The notes below the pieces were generated by a model, which had not been told where the DNA came from, did not search any database, and saw only the letters and a program-made list of their open reading frames with translations. The position numbers and the translations under genes are program-made. A stretch of 64,000 nucleotides of DNA from Planctomycetota bacterium. Lineage in GTDB: Bacteria; Planctomycetota; J058. Position 1 is the first letter of the stretch. Every line of letters begins with the position of its first letter. Shown piece by piece: positions 34,621 to 47,945 of the stretch. The stretch spans positions 1-64,000 of the forward strand of contig JAMLIC010000039.1 of the NCBI GenBank assembly GCA_023954375.1. The letters run 5' to 3'.

Positions 34621-35883
34621 TCAGCGGCCGATCGACCCGCCGACCTCGCCGAGCGCCTCGCGGAGCGAGGTGGTCGCCGCCGCGGCCGGCTCGAGCGTGA
34701 CGACGACCGCGTGCTGGAGGCGCGCGCGGTCGCCGCGGACCCAGGGCGTCGTGTCCTCCACGACGCACCGGACGACCACGCGGCCCGTCGGCGCGACGAC
34801 GACGCGGCGCGCGCCCGCCGCGCTGGCCGCGTCGAGGCGGGCGGCGAGGGCGGGGTCCTCGCCCTCGGCGAGGTCCCAGCGGACGACCGCCTGTCCGGGC
34901 GGCAGCCACGTCTCGACCGAGAGCGCCACGCCGCCCTCGACCTCGGCCTCGGTCAGGGCGGCCGGGCGCGCGTGCTCGTGGAGGGCGAGCACGAGCGCCT
35001 CGCGGCACACGACGCAGAACGAGGCGGCGTCGCTGCGCATGATGCAGTGGGGCTGCGCGCGCCAGGCGCCGCGCGCGCGCAGGGCGGCCCCCTCGTGCAG
35101 GCCGACCGGCGTGGCGTCGGGGTCGAAGCCGCGCGTGAACGGGATCGCCGCGCCCGGGGGGCGCTGGCGCGACGTGGCCAGCGGCGCGTCGCGGTCGAGC
35201 CAGGCCTCCCACGGCGTGTTCGCGCGGTCGAAGGCGGCGTTCGGCGCGTGGTCGTGGTCGTCGTGGCCGTGCTCGTCGCCGGGGCGCTCCTCGGTCAGGC
35301 CGCCCAGCGAGTGGCCGAGCTCGTGCGCGGTCACGAGGAGGAGGTCGAGGCCGTGCTGGCGGTTGCGCGCGTCGCGGTTGCGGCTGACGACGGACACGCG
35401 CCCGCCGCGGTGCGCGGTGCCGCCGAAGCGGTCCTGGTTGACGACGACGTGGACCAGGTCCGCGCCGAACCCGGCCGTGACCGTCGCCCGGCCGACGAGC
35501 GCGTGCAGGCGGCGGACGTCGAACTCCATGCGGTTCGACGGCGGGGGCAGCGGGTAGCGCACCTGCAGGTGGGTCTCGCCGCGGCGGCCGACCGGCAGGA
35601 AGACGAGGTGCACGTTGAACAGGCCGCGGTAGCGGGCGAAGGGCTCCACCTCGTCGAACAGGCGCAGGACCTCGCGGGCGTCGGCGTCGAAGCGGGCGCG
35701 CTCGCCGGCCGTGTAGCCGTCGGCCACGACGACGAGGTCGAGCGCGTTCCACGCCGGGCCGGAGCGGAGGACCGTGGTGAGGGCGCCCTCCCGCCCCTCG
35801 TGCTGGAACGGCACCTCGTCCTGGCCGCGGCCGAGGGCGGCCAGGGCGAGCAGGGCGCAGGCGGTCCACCACGGGGCCTTCAT
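34621..35883 (-). CDS. Secreted M64 (IgA-peptidase-like) metallopeptidase
   Basis: 420 residues. A Sec signal (MKAPWWTACALLALAALGRG) is followed by the M64 fold: DLVVVADGYTAGE (about 50-62), GLFNVHLVFLPVG (about 87-99), and the zinc site HELGHSLGGLTEE (about 186-198). A His/Asp insert follows (DEHGHDDHDH), and HCIMRSDAASFCVVCREAL holds the later conserved Met/Cys region. The C-terminal 110 residues are beta-rich, possibly an Ig-like or carbohydrate-binding accessory domain. Exported; role in degrading extracellular protein inferred. It is single-standing, ending 98 bases from the kinase start. Confidence 0.88.
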   Translation of the reverse strand: MKAPWWTACALLALAALGRGQDEVPFQHEGREGALTTVLRSGPAWNALDLVVVADGYTAGERARFDADAREVLRLFDEVEPFARYRGLFNVHLVFLPVGRRGETHLQVRYPLPPPSNRMEFDVRRLHALVGRATVTAGFGADLVHVVVNQDRFGGTAHRGGRVSVVSRNRDARNRQHGLDLLLVTAHELGHSLGGLTEERPGDEHGHDDHDHAPNAAFDRANTPWEAWLDRDAPLATSRQRPPGAAIPFTRGFDPDATPVGLHEGAALRARGAWRAQPHCIMRSDAASFCVVCREALVLALHEHARPAALTEAEVEGGVALSVETWLPPGQAVVRWDLAEGEDPALAARLDAASAAGARRVVVAPTGRVVVRCVVEDTTPWVRGDRARLQHAVVVTLEPAAAATTSLREALGEVGGSIGR

Positions 35884-36108
35884 GGCCGGGGTTCGTCGCG
35901 AACCCGGGGCCGGACCGCCGCGAAAGGAGTTGGGTGTGTTCGGTCACAGAAGCTTCACGGATGCGGCGCAGGGTGCCGGGGCGCGGCGGAATCCGGGACG
36001 AACGCAAGTCCAGGCCGGGCCGTGACGGAAAAAGCGCGTATCCCGGCGCGGGACCTCCCCGTCGTGTCGGGTGAGCCGGGCGGAGCGCCCGGCGGAGGAG
36101 ACTCGCTC

Positions 36109-36588
36109 ATGACCCGCACCGCCGTCCTGTTCACCGCCGCCCTCGTCGTCTGCATGCACTCCGGCGTCGCCGCCGCCCCGCCGGAGGGCGGCGTCGCGGC
36201 CCTCGGCTGGCTCGAGGGCCGCTGGCGCGGCCCGGGCGGCCGCGGCCAGACCTTCGAGGCGATCTACACGTCGCCCGAGGGCGGCGTGATCCTCGGCGTG
36301 ACCAAGGGCTTCAGCGGCGACCGCGTCACGTTCACCGAGTTCGAGCGGATCGAGGCGCGCGGCGGCGAGGTGGTGCTGACGCCGTTCCCGGGCGGCCGCG
36401 AGGCCTGCACGTTCACGCTGACGGAGCACGACGCGGCGGCGCGTCGCGCCGTGTTCGCGAACCCCGACAACGACTTCCCGGCGCGGATCGTCTTCGAGCG
36501 GCCGGAGGACGGCGCGTTGCGGATCACCCTGGAGGGGGCGCCCGGCGGGACGCCGCGGGTGATGGTCCTCGACCTGCGCCGCGGCTGA
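36109..36588 (+). CDS. Secreted DUF6265-like protein
   Basis: 159 residues. Signal peptide MTRTAVLFTAALVVCMHSGVA, then a small beta-barrel: LGWLEGRWRGPGGRGQTFEA, EGGVILGVTKGF, FTEFERIEARGGEVVLTPFP and RAVFANPDNDFPARIVFER. This pattern (WLxGxW...E.W.......MxGxxR.......FExxRIxxxxG.....A.P.G......FxNPxxDFPxxIxY) is that of the DUF6265 family. Exported; function unknown. ATG 36109 with GGAGGAG 8 bases upstream. The 3' end overlaps the convergent RING-like gene by about 65 bases. Confidence 0.82.
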   Translation: MTRTAVLFTAALVVCMHSGVAAAPPEGGVAALGWLEGRWRGPGGRGQTFEAIYTSPEGGVILGVTKGFSGDRVTFTEFERIEARGGEVVLTPFPGGREACTFTLTEHDAAARRAVFANPDNDFPARIVFERPEDGALRITLEGAPGGTPRVMVLDLRRG

Positions 36589-37936
36589 CCCGCCGCCGCG
36601 GCGCGAGCGCCACCTCGACCTCGCGCGAGCGGAGCGGCAGGCCGGCGAAGAGGAGCGTCGCCTGCAGGCGGAGGCGCCGCCGGTCGCGGCCGCGCGCGCG
36701 GAGCGCCGGGCCGGGGACGACCTCGAAGGTCAGGACGTGGCGCCCCGACACGTCCTGGCCGGGCGCCGACGGCCCGGCCAGGACGACCTCCTCGCGCGCG
36801 AAGACGTGCCAGTCGCGGTCGCTCGGGCGCCGCCGGTCGGTGACCACGGAGACGACGAGCGTCCCCACCAGGGCGCGGGCGTGCAGGGCGAGGAGCACCT
36901 CGCCCCGCACGACCGGGGGCCCCGGGGCGAGCGGGGCGACGCGCAGGTCGATCGCGTCGACGCGCGGGCGCGGCCCGCGGCGCACCCGGCGCCGCTGCAC
37001 GGCGGCTAGCGCGGCGGGCACCGCGGCGCACGGGGCCGGCTGGCGCGTGGCGCGCACCGGGCAGGCGGTCCAGGCGGCCGGTTCGTCGAGGGCGAGCGCG
37101 GGCGCCTCGACCGTGTGCAGCGCGGGGGGCGTCTGGAGCGCCGGCGGCGCGGGGCGCCCGTCGACGAGCGGCATGACGACCGGAGCCGACCGCACCCCGG
37201 GCAGCGCGTCGAGCTCGGCCGTGACGACGAGCGTCTGGCGCGGCCCGAGCCCCTCGCCCGGGACCTGCCCCCGCCAGCGCAGCGGCGCCGGGTGCAGGGT
37301 GAAGCGGAAGGTCGTCCGCCCGCGCGCCAGGAGCAGCCCGCGGCGCGGGCCCGACCAGGCGCGCAGGCGCTCGAGCCACGAGCGCGCCGCGCCGCCGACG
37401 AGCGCCGCCTCCTCGACGCGCAGGGTCGACGGGCCGTCGGGCGTCTCGAGCAGCGTCTCGACGCGCAGGCGGAGCCCCTGCCCGCGCACCGGCTCGGGCG
37501 CCTCGACGACGAGCGTCCCCTCGAGCCCGCGGCTCGCGTCGGCCACCGGCGGCAGGACGAGGCGCAGCGCCAGGTCGCGCCGCCGCCCGCGCTCGACCTG
37601 CGGCGGCTGGACGGAGAGGAACCCGAGCGAGCGCCGCAGGCGCTGCCGCCCTCCGACGGGCAGGAACGGGTGGAGCGAGCCCACGACCCGCGCCGCGCCG
37701 GGGTCGGCGCGGAAGCGGGCGGCGCGGCAGCCGAGCACCGTGCAGCGCCCGTGCTCGAGGAAGCACGCCTGGTGGTGCTCCGTCCCGCACGCGGCGCAGG
37801 CCACGACCGCGTCCTGGCTCGACGGGCCGAGGAGGGCGGCGAGGCAGTAGGGGCAGCGGAGCTCGGGCACGAGGAGACCGTAACCGGGGGGCGCGGGCTT
37901 CGCGCGCTGCGCCGCGGCCGGGCGCAAGTCGATCAC
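36524..37936 (-). CDS. RING-like zinc-finger protein with long beta-rich region
   Basis: 470 residues. The N-terminus (about 28-70) has ordered metal ligands C28, C31, C47, C50, H54/H55, C58, C65, C70, resembling a prokaryotic RING/B-box-type treble clef (Prok-RING group). The rest is a beta-rich, Arg/Leu/Val-rich region with repeated VVEAPEP, FRFTLHPAPLRW, LVVTAELDALPGV and DAIDLRVAPLAPG strands, perhaps arrestin- or Ig-like. No membrane helix. GTG 37936 overlaps the stop of the upstream gene (GTGA), so the two proteins are coupled and may interact. An E3-like role is only a possibility. Confidence 0.7.
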   Translation of the reverse strand: MIDLRPAAAQRAKPAPPGYGLLVPELRCPYCLAALLGPSSQDAVVACAACGTEHHQACFLEHGRCTVLGCRAARFRADPGAARVVGSLHPFLPVGGRQRLRRSLGFLSVQPPQVERGRRRDLALRLVLPPVADASRGLEGTLVVEAPEPVRGQGLRLRVETLLETPDGPSTLRVEEAALVGGAARSWLERLRAWSGPRRGLLLARGRTTFRFTLHPAPLRWRGQVPGEGLGPRQTLVVTAELDALPGVRSAPVVMPLVDGRPAPPALQTPPALHTVEAPALALDEPAAWTACPVRATRQPAPCAAVPAALAAVQRRRVRRGPRPRVDAIDLRVAPLAPGPPVVRGEVLLALHARALVGTLVVSVVTDRRRPSDRDWHVFAREEVVLAGPSAPGQDVSGRHVLTFEVVPGPALRARGRDRRRLRLQATLLFAGLPLRSREVEVALAPRRRVSRGAGRGPSPAASRRAPPPG

Positions 37937-39165
37937 AGCAGATGCAGCCGCACCCCGAGCCGCTCGAGCAGCGCCTCCTTCCGCTCCTCCGGCGGGCAGG
38001 CGTCCCACGCGGCGCGGTCGGTCACGAAGCCGAGCGCGCAGTGGGTGGCGAAGTGGAGCGAGCGGACGGTGGCGTGCTCGACCTCGACGCGGGTCGGCTC
38101 GACCGCGGCGAGGCGCAGGTCGAGGTGCCACACGGCGTCGGTCTCGCCGTCGGTCGTCGAGAACGCCACGCGCTCGCCGGGCGGGCTCACGGCGACGTCG
38201 ACGACCTCGCCCGCGGCGAGCAGGCTCCACTCCTGGAACACGCCGTCGGCGAAGCGGCGCACCTCGACGCGCGCGCCGCCGTCGACGGTCCGCGCCCAGG
38301 CGACGACCCGCGCGTCGAGGCTGCAGGCGAAGGCGCGCGCCCGCTCGCCGGCCCGCGGGCTGAAGGGGGCGACGCGGTAGCGCCTGCCGTCCTGCTCGAG
38401 GACGAGCCAGCGCTGGCCGTCGATCCGGTCGAGGACGAAGTCGCCCTGCCACGTGCGCTCGAGGCGCCTGGGCAGGGGCGGCGGCGCGGGCGGCGCGTCC
38501 CACAGGGCCGGGTCGGCGGGCGGCCCGAAGCGCGCGAGCGGGTCGGCCTCGCCCAGCGCCCAGGCGGCGAGCGCCTGGCGCAGGGCCAGCGCCACCTCGC
38601 CCTCCGGGTCGTCGACGCGCCCCTCGAGCGCGAGCGCGTCGGCCGCCTTCGCCGCGGCGCCGCGGGCGGGGCTCGTGCGGGTGCGCGCCTCGAGGAGGAG
38701 CGTGGCCTCGCGCAGGGCCTCCCAGGCGGGCGCCCGCGGGTCGCGCGTGTCGAGGAGGAAGGTCGCCGCCCCGGCGCGCGCCGCCTCGGCCCGGACGGCG
38801 TCGCGCGCGTCGGGGCGGGCGAGCCAGGCGGCGAGCGCCTCGACGACCTGGCGCGAGGCGTCGTGGACCGGGTCGCCGGGCGCGACGACGTGCAGGCAGC
38901 GGCCGACGGCGGCCAGGGCCGCCCGGACGAGCGCCTCCTTGCCCCAGGCGTCGAGCCCTCGCACGAGGGCCAGCGGCGGGTCTGCGGCCGGCGGCGCGGC
39001 GGCGCCCAGCGCCAGGCGCGCGCCCGGGTGGCCGACGTGCGCCGCCAGGCGCAGGCGCTCGGCGTCGAGGTCGCCCCGGCGCACGCGCTCCCACAGGAGG
39101 CGCGCCCCGGCCTCGGCGCCGCCCGCGCCGGCCGCCCGCTCGTAGCCCCGCGCCCGGTCGTCCAC
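37933..39165 (-). CDS. Paralogous helical domain fused to a WD40/propeller-like region (copy 2 of 3)
   Basis: 410 residues. The N-terminal half (WERVRRGDLDAERLRLAAHV, GHPGARLALG) is paralogous to 29986-30624 and 47946-48716. From about residue 220 it changes to beta-strands in a four-strand rhythm (QGDFVLDRIDGQRWLVLEQD, AGERARAFACSLDARVVAWA, AVSPPGERVAFSTTDGETDA, VWHLDLRLAAV), looking like a partial beta-propeller. It ends with CPPEERKEALLERLGVRLHL. GTG 39165 is preceded by TAGCAT at 39180-39175 on the minus strand, 9 bases away, so leaderless. Coupled to the RING-like gene. Confidence 0.7.
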   Translation of the reverse strand: MDDRARGYERAAGAGGAEAGARLLWERVRRGDLDAERLRLAAHVGHPGARLALGAAAPPAADPPLALVRGLDAWGKEALVRAALAAVGRCLHVVAPGDPVHDASRQVVEALAAWLARPDARDAVRAEAARAGAATFLLDTRDPRAPAWEALREATLLLEARTRTSPARGAAAKAADALALEGRVDDPEGEVALALRQALAAWALGEADPLARFGPPADPALWDAPPAPPPLPRRLERTWQGDFVLDRIDGQRWLVLEQDGRRYRVAPFSPRAGERARAFACSLDARVVAWARTVDGGARVEVRRFADGVFQEWSLLAAGEVVDVAVSPPGERVAFSTTDGETDAVWHLDLRLAAVEPTRVEVEHATVRSLHFATHCALGFVTDRAAWDACPPEERKEALLERLGVRLHLL

Positions 39166-39451
39166 AGGGCGACGATGCTACCGCGCTGGGCGACGTGATC
39201 GAGGAGGGCGTGTGGGCGGGCAGCCGACTTCACTCGAGTTGATGGTGCGGTCTGCCTTGCCGAGGAGACCAGCAGCACCACGCCTCGGCCAATCATGGGA
39301 CGCAGAGAGCTCGAGAGCTTTTCCGGCGGCTGCACGTGCTCGACCCGCCCAAGCGAGCGATGGGGAGGCGCGGAACGGGCCAGCTCGTGCCAGTCCGGGA
39401 CTCGCTCCGATCGCGCCCCCCTCGCGAGCGCATCACCCATCGCAGGTCCCG

Positions 39452-39457
39452 TATCAT
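39452..39457 (+). promoter_or_regulatory. Putative -10 box (TATCAT) for the ABC exporter operon
   Basis: Identical hexamer to the small-basic-protein promoter, here 8 bases before GTG 39466, implying a leaderless first gene. The 285-bp gap upstream (39181-39465) is less GC-rich and holds no credible ORF. Confidence 0.45.
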
Positions 39458-39465
39458 GGGCGCGC

Positions 39466-40166
<701 letters not shown>

Positions 40167-40170
<4 letters not shown>

Positions 40171-42803
40171 GGGCGCTCGTCGGGCCGCTCGCCCTGCGGC
40201 GCGTGCGCCTCGAGCCGGGCCGGACGGCGCTCCTCGTCCTCGGCGTGGCCCTGGGCGTGGCCGTGTTCGTCGCCGTGCGGGCGCTCAACCGCACGGCCGT
40301 GGCCACGCTCGGCAAGCTGGACCAGGTCGCCGCCGGCGGCGCGGCGCTCGTCGTCGACGGCGGCGCCGGCGGCGTGCCGCTCGACCTCCTCCCCGCCCTG
40401 CGCGCCGTCGACGGCGTCCGCGCCGCGGCGCCGGTCGTGGCCCGCTTCGCGCGCGAGGCGACGACCGACCAGGCCGGGCCCGACGCGGCCGACGCGCCGC
40501 GCGTGCTCGTCCTGGGCCTCGACCTGCTCGACCCCGCCGCCCGCGACGTGGCCGCGAGCCGCGACGTGGGCGTCGTCTTCGACCCGGCCGCCCTCCTCCT
40601 GCCGCGCCCGGCGCTCGTGGCCGCGCCGTTCGCGCGCCGCCGGGGCCTCGGGCTGCGCTCGACGTTCGAGCTCTTCGCGCGCGAGGGGCGGGCGCCCTTC
40701 GTCGTCGCCGGCGTGTTCGAGCCGAGGGGCCCCGCCGCCGAGGTCACGGGCGGCGACCTCGTCGTCCTGCCGCTGGGCCTGGCGCTGGAGGCCTTCGGCC
40801 CCACGGACCGCTGCGACCGCGTCGCCGTGGCCCTCGACGACGGCGCCGACGCCGAGGAGGTCGCGGCGCGCCTGCGGACCGTCGTCGGGACCAGGCCCGA
40901 CGGCGCGGGCCTGCGCGTCGAGGCCCCCGGGGCCGGCGCGCTGCAGGCCGGCGCGCTCCTCGGGACCATGCAGCTCGGCCTGACGATCGCGAGCCTGCTG
41001 GCGCTCGTCGTCGGCCAGTTCCTGATCTACAACGCCATGTCGATCGCCGTCGTCCGCCGCCGCCCGGAGCTCGGGGTCCTGCGGGCGGTCGGGGCGTCGC
41101 GCGCGCACCTCGCGCTCCTGCTCCTGGCCGAGGCGACGGCCTTCGGCGTCGTCGGCGCGGCGCTCGGCCTCGGCCTGGGCGCGCTCCTGGCCGACGCCGC
41201 GCTGGGCCTCGTCAACGCGCAGGTGACGCAGCTCTACGCCATGCTCGACGCGCGGCAGGTGGCGCTCGAGCCGTCGACGGTCGCGCTCGGGCTCCTCGCC
41301 GGCCCGGTCGCCACCGTGCTCGCCAGCGTCCCGCCGGTCGTCTCGGCGCTCGCCGTCTCGCCGGTCGAGGCGGCCCGCAAGGACCCGCCGCGGGCCCGCG
41401 CCGACCGCGCCGTGCGCGCGATCGGCGCCGTCGGCGCCGCGGCGCTCCTCGGGTCCGGCGCCTGGTACCTCGCCAGCGCCGGCCAGTCGATCGCCGAGGG
41501 CGCGCTCCTCCTCGTGGGCGTCGCCGGCGGCGCGGCGCTCCTCGCCCCGCTCGCCGCCAGCCGGGCCGTGACGCTCCTGCGCCCGCTCCTCGCGCGCCTG
41601 GGGCCGACCGGGGCGCTGGCGGCCGACGCCCTGCTCGTCCGCCCCGGCCGCGCCGGCGTGACCGTCGCCGCCCTCATGGTCGCGCTCGGCGGCGTGCTCG
41701 CGATCTCCGGGCTCGTGCGCTCGCTCGAGCGCGCCGTGACGACGTGGGTGGGGCAGGTGCTCGTGGCCGATATCTACTGCTCCGCGAGCAACCCGCTCGG
41801 CAGCCAGGGCAACACCCTCCTCGACGCCGACCAGGTCCAGGCGGACCTGCTCGCCGTCCCCGGCGTCGCGCAGGCCTACCCGATCCGCTTCGTGTTCGAG
41901 GAGGCGGCCACGCGCTCGCGCGCCGGCCTCCTGCGGCGCGGCCAGACGCTGCTCATGGCCTTCGACCTGGCGTTCCTGGGCGACCACTCGCGGATCCCGG
42001 TCACCGCGTCGGTCGAGGGCGGCCTCCAGGGCGCGATCGCGCGGATCGTCGAGCGGCCCGGCGACCGCGTGGCGATCTCGTCGAACCTCGCGCGCGCGCG
42101 CGGCGTCGGCGTGGGCGACCGGATCACCCTGCGCACGCCGGAGGGCCCCTGGTCGCCCGAGGTCGTCCTGTGCGTCGTCGACTACTCGAGCGAGCACGGG
42201 TCGGTCTACGTCGACCTGCCGGAGTACCGCCGGCGCTGGCAGGACGCGCGCGCCAACGCGTTCGACTGCTTCGTCGCGCCCGGCGCCGACCCGGGCGCCG
42301 TCGCGGCCGAGGTCCGCCGCCGGCTCGGCGGGCGCTACGACCTGTTCGTCACCGAGAACGCCGCCTTCCGCCGGCAGGTGCTCGTGGTCGTCGAGGGCGC
42401 GTTCACGGTCACCTACGCCATGCAGGTGATCGCGATCGGCGTGGCCCTCCTCGGCGTGGTGACGACCCTGCTGGCGACCGCCCTCGAGCGCACGCGCGAG
42501 CTGGGCGTCCTGCGCGCCGTCGGCGCCACGCGCGGGCAGGTGCGCCGCACGGTGATCACCGAGGCCGCCCTGCTGGGCGCCCTGGCCGGCCTGTTCGCGG
42601 CGGGGCTCGGCGCGGCCATGGGCCTGGCGCTCGTGACGCGCGTGATCGCCGGGCAGTACGGCTGGGACCTGGAGTACGTCTACCCGTGGGGCCAGGCGCT
42701 GTGGGGCGGGGCGCTGGCGACGGCGCTCGCCGCGGCCGCCGGCGCCCTGCCAGCGGAGCGGGCGGCGCGGGTGGAGGTCGTGCGGGCGCTCGAGGGGGCG
42801 TGA
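40167..42803 (+). CDS. FtsX-like (MacB-type VII) ABC permease, two-repeat
   Basis: 878 residues. The N-terminal helix (TALLVLGVALGVAVFVAVRAL) is followed by a large periplasmic domain (about 50-260) and an FtsX core of three helices with LGVLRAVGASRAHLALLLLAE. After a second membrane block comes a repeated module: a helix at GRAGVTVAALMVALGGVLAISG, a periplasmic domain (about 525-735), and a second FtsX core with ELGVLRAVGATRGQVRRTVITEA. About 10 membrane helices, like the long DevC/LolCE-type double permeases. It is coupled to the ATPase at 39466. Ends 6 bases from the convergent ComEA-like gene. Confidence 0.92.
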
Positions 42804-42809
42804 GCGCCC

Positions 42810-43145
42810 TCACCTGCTCCCGACCGGCGCCACGTCGTCCACCGGCGTGAGCGCCAGGTGCGCCTCGACGCGCGCGAACAGCGCCTCGCCCAGGAGGGCG
42901 CGCACCTCGTCGAGCGAGCGGTAGGGCCGCCCGGCGACGATCCGGTCGGCCGTCGCCGGCCCGACGCCCGGGAGGACCGTGAGCGCGTGGCGCGAGGCGA
43001 TGTTCACGTCGACCTGCGCCGGGACGGCCTCGATCGCCACGGGGCCGAGCGGGCGCCGCCAGGCGTAGAGGCCGAGCCCGACCAGCCCGAGGGTCACGAG
43101 CGCCGCGCCGGCCAGGACCTCGCCGCGGAAGTAGGCCGCGCGCAC
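42810..43145 (-). CDS. ComEA-like membrane-anchored helix-hairpin-helix protein
   Basis: 111 residues. One N-terminal membrane helix (about 10-27, VLAGAALVTLGLVGLGLYA) and a C-terminal HhH DNA-binding domain: VNIASRHALTVLPGVGPATA, then DRIVAGRPYRSLDEVRALLG, the standard ComEA motif. It would bind DNA at the outer face of the membrane, possibly in uptake, though no other competence gene is present. The start is 3 bases from the stop of the upstream gene, so it is the last gene of the minus-strand operon 47866-42810. Confidence 0.88.
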   Translation of the reverse strand: MRAAYFRGEVLAGAALVTLGLVGLGLYAWRRPLGPVAIEAVPAQVDVNIASRHALTVLPGVGPATADRIVAGRPYRSLDEVRALLGEALFARVEAHLALTPVDDVAPVGSR

Positions 43146-43148
43146 CGG

Positions 43149-43793
43149 TCAGCGCTCCGGGGCGCGGTCGCGCCCGCCCGCGCGGTCGAGCCGCCCCGAC
43201 GGGCCCTCGAGCGTCAGGTCGACGCGCCCGACGTAGGTGAGCGAGCCGACGGCCGCCACGGCGCGGTCGGCCAGGGCCGCGGCGTCGGGGCGCTGCGTGC
43301 GCGCGGTCACGCGCACGGCGGCGCCGGTGCGCGCCAGCCCCGTGACCTCGACGCTCGGGCTGCTCAGGCCGGCGCGCTGGACGGTGACCTCGATCTCCCG
43401 CACGGCGGCGCGGGCGTGCGCCAGGCGGCCGGCGAGCTCGAGGTTGACGCGGGCGTGCCGCAGCGGCTCGTCCTTGACGCGGGCCACGCACACCTCGACG
43501 CGCGTCGTCGGCCCGGCGATCCGCCGGTAGGCCTCGAGCGAGAACACGGCCAGGTCGGTCAGCGCCGCCTCGTCGGGCGCCGCCTGGGCCGGCGCCGCGA
43601 CCTCGATCCAGGGCGCCGTGCCCGGGTTGAAGCGGGTGACGAAGCCGGTGGTCTCGTAGCGCTGCTCGAGCTCGGGCACGAGCTGCAGGATCGGCGTCTT
43701 GCCGGAGAAGTAGATGACCGCGCCGCCGAACATCACGACCGTGAAGATCCCCATGACGACGATCGCCAGGGGGGTGTCGGCGCGGCGGCGCAT
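43149..43793 (-). CDS. Membrane-anchored protein of unknown function
   Basis: 214 residues. A single N-terminal membrane helix (about 8-30, PLAIVVMGIFTVVMFGGAVIYF), then an extracytoplasmic domain of about 180 residues (QLVPELEQRYETTGFVTRF, ARVNLELAGRLAHARAAVRE, VGSLTYVGRVDLTLEGP) ending in a Arg-rich tail. No family recognised. The gene is packed between the ComEA-like and DUF192 genes with gaps of 3 and 1 bases, so it belongs to the same transcript and may act with them at the envelope. Confidence 0.75.
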   Translation of the reverse strand: MRRRADTPLAIVVMGIFTVVMFGGAVIYFSGKTPILQLVPELEQRYETTGFVTRFNPGTAPWIEVAAPAQAAPDEAALTDLAVFSLEAYRRIAGPTTRVEVCVARVKDEPLRHARVNLELAGRLAHARAAVREIEVTVQRAGLSSPSVEVTGLARTGAAVRVTARTQRPDAAALADRAVAAVGSLTYVGRVDLTLEGPSGRLDRAGGRDRAPER

Positions 43794-43794
43794 G

Positions 43795-44415
43795 TCACTC
43801 GTACCCGGGGAGCGCGGTGATCCCCTCGACGCGCGCGCCGGGGGCCACGCCGTTGCGACGGAACCAGCCCTGGTTCATCTCCAGGCCGAAGCGCACGGGG
43901 GCGTTCGACGGGTGCCCGCGCTCGTCGTGCGGCCGCATGTCGACGATCGTGGCGATCCGCCCGCGCTCGTCGATGTAGGCGATCGACAGGGGGATGAACG
44001 TGTTCTTCATCCAGAAGGAGCGCTCGCGCACGTCCGGGTAGACGAAGAGCATGCCGTGGTCGTCTGGCATCTCGCGCACGTGCATGAGCCCCAGCCGCCG
44101 GCGGTCCTCGTTGTCGGCGATCCACGCGGTCACCGGGACGCCGCCGACGCGGATCGACCGCTTCGGCAGGAGCCCGAGCTGGTGGCGCCCCTCCCAGGGG
44201 GCCGGCGTGGCGAGCGGCGCCGGGCCGACGGGGCCGGGGGGCGGCGGCGCGTCGTCGACGGCGGCGGGCTCGGTCGCCTGCTCCGTCGCCGGCTCGTCGG
44301 GCGCCGGCTCGATGGGAGCGCGCGGCCCCGGGGCGCCCTCGCCGGGCGGCGTCGGGCAGCCGGTCGCCAGGAGGACCAGCGCGAGCAGGGCAGCGGTCGT
44401 GCGCGCCGGCGTCAT
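43795..44415 (-). CDS. DUF192 lipoprotein
   Basis: 206 residues. Lipoprotein signal (ALLALVLLATGC, Cys about 20), a Pro/Glu/Ala linker of about 60 residues, then the DUF192 domain: ADNEDRRRLGLMHVREMPDD, HGMLFVYPDVRERSFWMKNT, FIPLSIAYIDERGRI and a final GLEMNQGWF..NGV. DUF192 proteins are secreted beta-barrels of uncertain role. Overlaps the Maf stop by 4 bases (ATGA-type overlap), so it is part of the same operon. Confidence 0.9.
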   Translation of the reverse strand: MTPARTTAALLALVLLATGCPTPPGEGAPGPRAPIEPAPDEPATEQATEPAAVDDAPPPPGPVGPAPLATPAPWEGRHQLGLLPKRSIRVGGVPVTAWIADNEDRRRLGLMHVREMPDDHGMLFVYPDVRERSFWMKNTFIPLSIAYIDERGRIATIVDMRPHDERGHPSNAPVRFGLEMNQGWFRRNGVAPGARVEGITALPGYE

Positions 44416-45001
44416 CGTGCACCCAGCATGGCAGAAACGAGCTCCAGCGGAAGCCCCACCACGTTACTCCAGCTGCCCGCGACGCCGGCGACGAGCGGCG
44501 CGGCCGCCGCGTCCTGCACGCCGTAGGCGCCGGCCTTGCCGCGCCAGCCGCCCGAGTCGAGGTAGGCGCCGAGGGCGGCGTCGTCGAAGGCCGTGAAGCG
44601 GACCTCGCTGCGGGCGACGTCGACCGCCAGCCGCCCGTCGCCCAGGACCAGCGCCACGGCCGTGAGGACCTCGTGCGCGCGCCCGCGCAGGCGCCCGAGC
44701 ATGGCGGCCGCGGCCGCGCGGTCGGCCGCCTTGCCCAGGAGGGCGCCGTCGAGGACGACCGTCGTGTCGGCGGCCAGCACCCGCTGCCCGGCGCGCGCGC
44801 GCGGCAGGGCGGCGAGGAGCTTGAGCAGCGCCACGCGCGTCACGGCGGCCGCCGGGCCGAGCCCGCGCGCCCGGGCGTCCCGGGCGACGAGCGCCTCGGC
44901 GGCGTCGTCGACGCCGGGGTCGAGCGCCTCGAAGGCCACGCCGGCCGAGCGCAGGAGCTCCGAGCGGCGCGGCGACGTGGAGGCCAGGAGCAGCGGCCCG
45001 C

Positions 45002-45005
<4 letters not shown>
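44412..45005 (-). CDS. maf: Maf-family nucleotide pyrophosphatase
   Basis: 197 residues. Maf landmarks: LLASTSPRRSELL (about 6-18, substrate-binding Ser/Arg), VLAADTTVVLDGALLGKA (about 77-94, catalytic Asp and Lys), and GKAGAYGVQDAAA (about 152) with NVVGLPL at the end. It hydrolyses non-canonical nucleoside triphosphates or dTTP/UTP. GTG 45005 overlaps the stop of the radical SAM gene (GTGA). The canonical Maf signature is conserved. Confidence 0.93.
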
Positions 45006-47866
<2,861 letters not shown>

Positions 47867-47931
47867 GCTGGGCGCCTCCGTGGGCTGAATTCGCGATTGT
47901 ACCCGACGTTGCGGCAGCGGCCGCCGGGCGC

Positions 47932-47937
47932 AAGGAT
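47932..47937 (+). promoter_or_regulatory. Putative -10 box (AAGGAT) with TTGCGG -35 for the gene at 47946
   Basis: TTGCGG at 47909-47914, a 17-base spacer, AAGGAT at 47932-47937, then 8 bases to ATG 47946; consistent with leaderless start. Confidence 0.35.
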
Positions 47938-47945
47938 GGCTCCTC

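Noticed and set aside
39295..39465. N-terminal extension of the ABC ATPase
   Set aside because: The extra 57 codons (Cys/Ser/Arg-rich) precede a complete ABC fold, and a -10 box overlaps them.
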